Assembly: GCA_047967505.1 (NCBI GenBank)
Contig: CM106539.1
Length of the DNA: 64,000 nt
Source of the DNA: Dipteris shenzhenensis
Taxonomy: Eukaryota > Polypodiophyta > Polypodiopsida > Gleicheniales
Strand: one strand, 5' to 3'
A program made the translations under genes and the position numbers. Below, in pieces: positions 63,501-64,000 of this stretch (within the stretch, counting starts at the first letter, position 1; each line of letters begins with the position of its first letter). The notes under the pieces are model-generated. The model was not told the DNA's origin and searched no databases. It worked only from the letters and a program-made list of their open reading frames with translations.

Positions 63501-64000
63501 CCCAAAATGCAATGAAAAAAGAAGGGGTGAGGCCACCCTTGTGAAGGGTTGAAAGTGCAGTCCTGAACTCTGTGTTGGTGAAAGGTGCATCAAGCAAAAC
63601 ATGCATATCCGGTTTCACCAACAAAGGGATGCTCTGCCAAATAACATGTCTAGCATCCTCTCTATCCTATGAGTCAGCCCTTGCTGCAACAAGGCGCTCC
63701 TGAATCCAAGCATTTGAAGGCCGTTTCTGCTCTTCCCTCTGCAAAGCTGCCAACTACTGGCGAACACCGATCTCACGTCTGAGAATATTTCGTCTCCTAG
63801 TACAAGCAACTAAGTGGAAGAAGTGGCTAATACCAGAAAGGGCAGCAGCTACATGTGATGGAGATGGCTGCCCATCCTAGACATAAGAAACCCATATCTG
63901 CAGGGCTGCCTCTGTAAGGTCCTCCTCTGTGTACAAGGCATCTGGAATCCTAATGCTGGCAGACCGGCCTCTCAAGTGAGGCTCTGAGATACCCAGCACA
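60545..64000 (-). pseudogene. LINE-gamma copy J, 3' part of ORF2
   Basis: It runs off the right edge. From the edge leftward: linker relics, then RT fingers (MLVKPDMHVLLDAPFTN, LIPKGGCRNLVSQWRPITLL, TGFVHGRSIFYNI, LLLDFEKAYDIVDW) to 63046; after a frameshift the palm (SVRQGCPLAPFLF, LADDTSVYLD, HKSNGFWISDE, VRYLGCQVGLDI), then FLWSGLDGTEDALARVAW. A zinc-like end follows near 61.2 kb (CCLSALETIQHCLWDC). The frame ends LRWHFQPQPWLFSTSF and stop at 60656. The 3' UTR has a hairpin at 60597-60619 (CCGC/GCGG around GAGC/GCTC) and an A-rich tail near 60550. It lies in sense orientation to the host gene, in its upstream intron. Confidence 0.85.

Overview
This window is nuclear DNA of a land plant. 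It holds the last ten exons of one conserved host gene, a homologue of the proteasome regulatory-particle chaperone PSMD5/S5b, on the minus strand. The exons are spread over about 56.8 kb. Total coding sequence is only 1,017 bp; nearly everything else is retrotransposon sequence lodged in the introns. Small introns (98-825 bp) alternate with three giant introns inside the window (about 19.9, 13.4 and 21.0 kb) and a fourth upstream intron that runs off the right edge. Long TE-filled introns and abundant degraded LINEs suggest a large genome (gymnosperm, fern or lycophyte), but the sequence does not fix the species.

Layout. 1-2.8 kb: flank downstream of the host gene with an old LINE RT relic. 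2.8-3.5 kb: host exons 7-10 (numbered within the window). 3.5-24.6 kb intron: LINE-alpha copy A (minus), split by a young gag-only LTR element (TR-GAG 1, identical LTRs, 5-bp duplication CAGCC); LINE-alpha copy B (plus), head-to-head with A; two 5'-truncated LINE-alpha' copies separated by (TG)n; RT relics; a Ty1/copia element (K) with an internal inversion. 24.6 kb: host exon 6. 24.7-38.1 kb intron: RT relics, a LINE-alpha 3' end, then a chain of LINE-beta insertions linked through (TTTC)n(TC)n tracts, including a nearly complete copy (C) and an ORF1-only derivative. 38.1-39.5 kb: host exons 2-5. 39.5-59.4 kb intron: LINE-gamma copies, a Ty3/gypsy pol relic, LINE-beta D split by TR-GAG 2, a LINE-gamma ORF1/leader split by TR-GAG 3, more relics. 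59.5 kb: host exon 1 of the window. 60.5-64 kb: LINE-gamma copy J.

Main biological points. LINE-alpha copies are flanked by (TG)n/(AC)n at the junctions that can be read, and LINE-beta copies end in (TTTC)n(TC)n, which suggests microsatellite-directed insertion. Each LINE family has a small stem-loop just before its 3' tail, and in beta the stem is kept while the loop varies. Some beta copies end ORF2 with a peptide that fits the PCNA-interacting PIP box (QxxIxxFF). In beta copy C, ORF1 and ORF2 share one reading frame separated by a single UGA-C and ORF2 has no early AUG, pointing to readthrough. Three TR-GAG insertions carry gag without pol, two of them with an intact 276-residue frame. All homology statements are by eye; no database search was run.
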